Shown: piece after piece, positions 58,561 through 64,000 of the stretch
Position numbering within the stretch: position 1 is the stretch's first letter
How the letters are laid out: the number at the start of each line of letters is the position of its first letter
Origin: Bolinopsis microptera
Taxonomy: Eukaryota > Ctenophora > Tentaculata > Lobata > Bolinopsidae
DNA length: 64,000 nucleotides
Assembly (NCBI RefSeq): GCF_026151205.1
Contig: NC_087073.1
Span: 18,566,837-18,630,836 of the forward strand
Direction: 5' to 3'
Position numbers and translations under genes: made by a program
The notes under the pieces: model-generated
Seen by the model: the letters and a program-made list of their open reading frames with translations, nothing else
The model's database searches: none
What the model was told of the DNA's origin: nothing

Positions 58561-60118
58561 ACCTGGTGGGACTCAAAAATGTCAAAAATCTTTTGAAAGC
58601 TCGTCGTGCCGGTATATAGATTTTTTTTCAGACGCCATTCTACAGCCGTCCGCATACTTTCGGACGTTTTTAAATTGTATTTAAATATTGATTATGAAAA
58701 CCAGTTTACTTTCGTTGACAGCATTTATCTGCACTCTGCAGTTATTCATAACTTAGATACAATTCTTGTGCAGTGAACGTTAAGTTCCATCTAAGTAACT
58801 TGATATTACTAAAAATAGATGGGCCGGTATTGTAAGTACTACAAGTTTAACTTCGTTCTACTAACCAGTATAGTGACCGTCACTCTTGGTCACCCTCATT
58901 TTATAAGTCGATCACGTGTCTAAGCCTCTAACCCCTGATAACCTCACGTGTACGAGGAAGATTAACACACGGAGAGATGAGATACTTAAACTGAGTAGAT
59001 TGGCAGTGTATCATGGAACATCTACTGTGGCGAAACGGTGCAACATTATTATATTCTTATCGTTTCTTTGTTTGTTCTAAGAGAGTACAATTAGGATACC
59101 ATTTCAAACGCACAATATATTCGATTCGCTTATTGATATTTTCCTCTCATCTTCTTCAATCTTCATATTAATATATTACAATTTTACTGAATTTAAGAAA
59201 GTGATTTTAATCTGCGGCACGGCAATAGTGCGTGACCTGACGTATGTGACCTGACGTATGTTAATGTAGTTAATTGTAGCCTGTAGCTACCCAAGCGAGA
59301 GCTGATTAACTTTAAACTCAACCACCGTGAACAGAATAGAGGGATCATGAGTTTCAACTTTACAGTTGTTATACATCAGTCATCACTTAATATATAATAC
59401 CCAACAAATTACCACTTGTCGTTCCTAGTTATTGTCAGACAACTTAAACTGACAAAAGTATGTTAGAGACACTATGTGGCCATTGCGTCAGTAAGGTGCG
59501 AATGTAAAATACTGTTTTAGAAAGGGCTTTTGAGCCCGCAGAACCTGGTTTTGAGGTCATTGTAGACGTAGGAAATATAACTTTATGGAGCCGGAAATCA
59601 CAATTTTGCACTATGTTAAATATGCACAACAGACCGTTCATAAAACATTGGTCCACCTTAGGAGAGTAGGAGCTAAGGAGCGGAATATTTAGATAAGTAA
59701 AACCAGGAATCAGGATTAGTTCAAAGGCCAAACCCCTAAATTTTAATAAATCATCATCCTCTATTTTCTCGAAAGCTTTATTTTGAGCACAAATAAAAAT
59801 ATGCATGTTGCAGTGGGGTTGCAGTCATATTGAGCCCAAAGAGAAGTCACGTGACCTTCAGAAGCTGAGATCTATAAATATCACACAAACGCGAACTTGG
59901 TAGCCTAATAAACTGAAATGAGTGGTAAAAACTTTAATAGGTGGTTAGTGAAACACTAAGACGAGTTATATTTTATCATTCTAGACGATTAACTAACGTT
60001 CGACAGGTTTTAGGTGTAAGTGCAATTAATCCATTTTAAGCGAGCTGTATTTATAATTTATATGCCCTTTGACCAAATGTTTCTTGCGTTATTGGGATCA
60101 ATTAAATTCATATAAAAC
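58561..60118. other. Intergenic or intronic, no gene seen
   Basis: No exon or structured repeat recognised. Confidence 0.4.
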
Positions 60119-62412
60119 ATATATGGACACGTTCATTGAAGTTTGAGGATATTGGTAAATATTAGTGACCTTACTAAATGGCACGATGATGTAAAATGTG
60201 TCACACTATAAAATTATTTAAACCCTCAATGGTTAGGATAATCGTTTCATCCTCTAGATAAACTTTGTCACATAACGATTTCTTTATCAGACGATAAGAT
60301 ATCGCTTAAATGCGGCCGGCAGTGAGTTGTAAACTTTGTCACACTATAAAAATGTGACGGAGTTTATATGGACCCCTTGTTGCCGTGTTTGACCAAATTT
60401 TCGAATTTCCAATTCATAGAATAGCTGTATATGACTATTATCTACATATTTAGCGACTTTTTTCGTTAAATGGTAGCACCGTGTAAACTTCGTCACACAT
60501 TTAAGAAATTTATATGAGGGATGTTTATGACATCCTGACAAGAAATGCCGAATAGTCTAGCATTATTTTGTGAGCTGAATGTGTTTGGAATTGTTCACAT
60601 ATTTCATTGTTATAGGCAAATACAAATACAGAAGGCAGAAATAGGTAAATTTAGTCACATAAATTTGTATGATATCTCAACATGTGTGAAATTGAGTAAA
60701 TATTATTATACCAACTTAAACACCCTATATTACGTACTATGGATCAATTAACAATATTTCAACCATACGGTCATATAAATTATTATATGGCAGTGATATG
60801 TTAACATTGGATAAATTTCAACACCTGAACAGGGTAAAAATTTGTAAATTTCGTCACAAAAAAAATATTATAACTTTATTTGCTCCGTGTTGGCAAAATA
60901 ACTAGTTTATCGACATAGGTATGGTGATAAAGTAAAATTATATCCTATTCGAGGTATGATTCTTCAAAATAGGGGGCAAGAAATGTAAATTTCGTCACAT
61001 CAGCCCTTGCATTAGTTAGTAGATAGATTTTCTTTCATATCAACAGTCCTTATTATAGTTAGAATGGATTTACACAGGAAATATAGAAACCCATGCCAAT
61101 TTTTTATCACACTGAAATTATACTGTTGGGGCAGGAAAAGTAAATTTCGTCACATTTCAGTAACTTAGTAAAATTAAACTCAGCATTGTTAAACTTGAGT
61201 TCTAATTTGCAGAACAATAACCAACCAATAATTCCTGGAAGAAAATTGAATTTTAACTGAGGTATGGTTCTTTAAAATAGGGGCAAGAAATGTAAATTTC
61301 GTCACATACGTAATTTTAAAATTTAGATAGATTTTCTTTCATACCGATAGTCCTTATTATAATCGGAATGGATTAATACAAGAAATGTAGAAACCAATGC
61401 CAATTTTTCATCACATTGAAATTATACTGTTGGGGCAGGAAAAGTAAATTTCGTCACATTTCAGTAACATAGTAAAATTAAACTCAGCATTGTTAAACTT
61501 GAGTTCTAATTTGATAAATAATAACCAACCAACAATTCCTGGAAGAACATTGAATTCTAACCGAGGTATGGTTCTTCAAAATAGGGGCAAGAAATGTGAA
61601 TTTCGTCACATAAATTTAACCTCTTTATGATGTCTTATCATTTTGTGACGATGTTTACATCAACTGCCCTATACTTGAATCAACTGTATCCGTGTATCGT
61701 CCTTATATAGAGGTTTCCCGCAAAATTTAACTTATTCACGATGTCGTATCATTTTGTGACGATGTTTACATCAACTGCCCTATACTTATATCAACTGTAT
61801 CCGTGTATCGTCCTTATATAGAGTTTTCCCGCCTTCCAAACCAAAATCAGATATAAATGATTTCGGAAATTCACCCAGAATTTCAAATTCCATATAATGT
61901 GACAGAATTTACATCATTTCCCAATAACCAAGTGCATGTATTTGCTAACTTTTCAAAACAACATATTTTAGGGCTATGATTGGCAGAAGAACCATCAAAT
62001 AATGAGTTGAAAAGGTTTTGATGACACCTCACAGTAGAAAAGAGGTATCGTATTCTGAGTGTGACAAAGTTTACGAAATATTGCCTTAAAGCCGTTCGAT
62101 CCGTGCCCTTTAACCAATGTTGTATCATAATTGTTAGATTGACCTAATCTACTATATATCAGACCAAGGAATGATAATTGGGCAGCTATGGTAAACAATG
62201 TCACAAAAATGTGACATTTTTTACATTATAGTGCCTAAAAGCAATACATTTTATTTCTGAGCAGTGCATATGGGAGTATGGGTCATGTGGCTAATGTTCA
62301 GAACTTATGAACACGCTAGATTAATAGATGCTAAAATTAAGCCACTATCGTCGAAAACGCTATTTTAGAAATTTACCAATATCCTCAAACTTCAATGAAC
62401 GTGTCCATATAT
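60119..62412. mobile_element. 2.3-kb TIR element with reiterated GTAAATTTCGTCACA motif
   Basis: Perfect 42-base terminal inverted repeats (60119-60160 and 62371-62412, starting ATATATGGACACGTTCATTG). The interior carries about 18 copies of GTAAATTTCGTCACA or close variants. They are almost all forward from 60191 to 61611 and mostly reversed from 61644 to 62224. Internal tandem units of about 305 bases (starts 60951, 61259, 61563) and 111 bases (starts 61629, 61740) have amplified some copies. No transposase is encoded. Many subterminal copies of one motif suggest binding sites for a transposase supplied elsewhere. Confidence 0.85.
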
Positions 62413-62607
62413 TATTTATTCAAAAGCCCTTTGTGGTAACTTTCGGAATTTAACAATATAACACAAAATATTTGATTACGTGACCATTCTGTAGAAAGTT
62501 TAAAGAATTTAATGAAAATTCATCTATTCACATTCAGTCATCTTTGGTATTTTTATTTCAGCAAACTCGACAATTCGGCATATTTTTGTTGATCAAAAGT
62601 CTACGCT
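62413..62607. other. 5' flank of the GPCR gene
   Basis: Short and AT-rich. The GPCR promoter probably lies here or overlaps the transposon end. An acceptor-like TTTTATTTCAG at about 62551-62561 may mark the 3' end of a 5' UTR intron. Confidence 0.4.
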
Positions 62608-63770
62608 ATGTTTCTCCAGTCTATTATGGCATCTACCGACGATTCGGATGCTACTCTGACTGATGCAGCACGATACACCTGGTCGAGTTGGGTCATATTC
62701 GTTATCTTCGCATCACTCACAGGAGACAGCATCATACTCATCGCCTCAGTCAAGTACAAAGCATTCAAACTTCACAAGGTCATAGTGACCATTATCCAGC
62801 ATGTCGCCCTGTGTGACCTGTATTCAACTACCTACACGCTGGTGAATGTTGTTTCACTCATCACAAACAGGAATATCAACAGATACTTCTGTTACATGGC
62901 ATTCTGGACAACTTATCAGGGTGTTATAGTGAGTGTAAACCTTATCTGTGCCATGTCAGTCAGCAAGCTAATCCTCCTAAAATTCCCTCTGAAATCCGCG
63001 TCATGGTCCGGACGCTTTACTCACAGATTCTGTGCAGTTATTTGGATGGCTTCCCATCTTCTCCCTGCTTTGCATATCTTAGTTGACAAGGAAGGGGTTT
63101 CCTTCGACCACAGGATCCACCAATGCATGTACCAGTACACCTCCGAGATAGGCAAGCTGCTCCTACTTGTAACAACACAGCTGGCGCTTCTAGTCCCAAA
63201 CCTTATCTCCAACATTGCCACGTTACTCTTACTAGGAGAGGCGAGAAAAGGGGCTAAAAAGATGAACAGAGGACTACGTCGACAAGGGCTCATCACAGTA
63301 ATTATTACTGCCACAATCTACACCCTCTCTTATTTACCCTTTGCAATCTACTGCACCGTCTACCTTATCGACCTGGCTAGAGAGGAGACCGTTGGATCGG
63401 AGCAGTTCTACATTTACTATTACAGGGTTGCTAGCAACCTTGTATATCTAAATATCATCACAAATTTCTTCGTGTACACTTTAACAGTGAGGAGTTTCAG
63501 ACGCTGGCTGAAAACCAAGTTATTCAACTTTAAGGGTATTAAATTACTTTTCTTCATCATGTTGTAACACTGGAATATCGCTTCTTTTTTTTTGCAGAGT
63601 GCAGACACGTTATTTATTAATGATTGTTGATTGTTGAGTACTTTTAATACAATCTCAAATTGTCAGGTGAAGCTTCCGAGACGAGGACTGGAGGATCAGC
63701 CGGTGGAAGTAGCAACTGTCGGACAAAAACAATCCCCCCAGTAAGCCAACATGAACACACATTTGTCTAA
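62608..63770 (+). CDS. Rhodopsin-class orphan GPCR, about 340 aa
   Basis: Seven-helix plasma-membrane receptor. TM1 is about 25-49 and TM2 has the conserved ALCD with D70. C95 and C173 can form the TM3-ECL2 disulfide. TM4 has W146, TM5 P198, and TM6 LSYLPF with P244. The DRY position at the end of TM3 reads VSK (118-120) and NPxxY reads NFFVY (286-290). The large first exon can end at 63535 (donor G|GTATTA) and join in phase to 63667-63770, giving a Ser/Thr-rich tail ending HTFV. If unspliced, the frame stops at 63567. Start: Met1 at 62608, with a second Met at residue 7 equally possible. AATAAA at 63850-63855 could be the poly(A) signal. The ligand cannot be inferred. Confidence 0.85.
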
Positions 63771-64000
63771 AGAAGAAGACTTACGCGTAAGAGTTACTTA
63801 CTAAGAGTCATGAAATGTAAGGACTGAGGAGCCAGGACAATGGTAATGGAATAAATATGAATTAGTCTGATTTTTTGTTTCAATTTTGTTGTTTTTACTG
63901 ATTAATGTATTGACCATTTTTTTCTGTTTGTTTTACTGTGTTTTTATGTTTGTTTTTCTGTTTGTTTTACTGTTATTTGCTGATCTGTTATATATTGTTA
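63771..64000. other. 3' flank of the GPCR gene with T/G-rich repeats
   Basis: TGTTTGTTTTACTGT-like units recur imperfectly between about 63927 and 63974. No gene. Confidence 0.5.

Overview
The window is nuclear DNA of an early-branching animal. The genes are intron-rich with canonical GT-AG junctions, carry metazoan products (TRPM-type channel, IRAK-type kinase, CLOCK, ARPC3, a rhodopsin-class GPCR) and are separated by AT-rich spacers full of small transposons. A CLOCK-type PAS protein, non-LTR retrotransposon relics and an immune-kinase/nucleosidase fusion fit a cnidarian best. The species is an inference and is not proven by the sequence.

Layout. A TRPM-like cation channel lies at 1.15-6.58 kb (+). 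From 6.6 to 14.7 kb there is a repeat-dominated island: palindromes, a GGGTG satellite, a foldback element, TTAA-ended miniature elements and two non-LTR relics. At 14.77-18.16 kb (+) is the most interesting gene: Death domain, IRAK/Pelle kinase and a purine-nucleoside-phosphorylase/nucleosidase-like domain in one protein. A 730-bp foldback follows. PMPCB (mitochondrial processing peptidase beta, +) at 20.34-25.82 kb converges on an LRRC74-like leucine-rich protein (-, 26.38-30.26 kb). One PMPCB intron carries a TIR element with a tRNA-derived SINE inside it.

From 30.3 to 46 kb come a small one-pass membrane protein (-), a 3.35-kb foldback element, ARPC3 (-), a stand-alone ORF resembling a dynein microtubule-binding stalk (-) with a perfect 99-bp palindrome upstream, and ASNSD1 (-), whose first intron is occupied by a Tc1/mariner-type miniature element abutting the splice donor. 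From 46.8 to 48.6 kb the shuffled repeat modules of the 7-11 kb island reappear. A 3-kb gene desert follows. Then come Q/H-rich exons (-), an intronless four-EF-hand calmodulin-like gene (+) and the 3' half of CLOCK (-). The right end holds another non-LTR relic, a TIR element with about 18 copies of a 15-mer that mostly switch orientation in the middle, and a GPCR (+).

Most genes are unrelated housekeeping or signalling genes, so the window does not form a pathway. The one internally coherent system is the kinase-nucleosidase gene, which puts receptor-proximal signalling (Death plus IRAK kinase) and a putative nucleotide-destroying effector in a single polypeptide. Exon boundaries were read by eye. 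Two junctions (TRPM exon 2/3 and ASNSD1 exon 4/5) could not be joined in frame.
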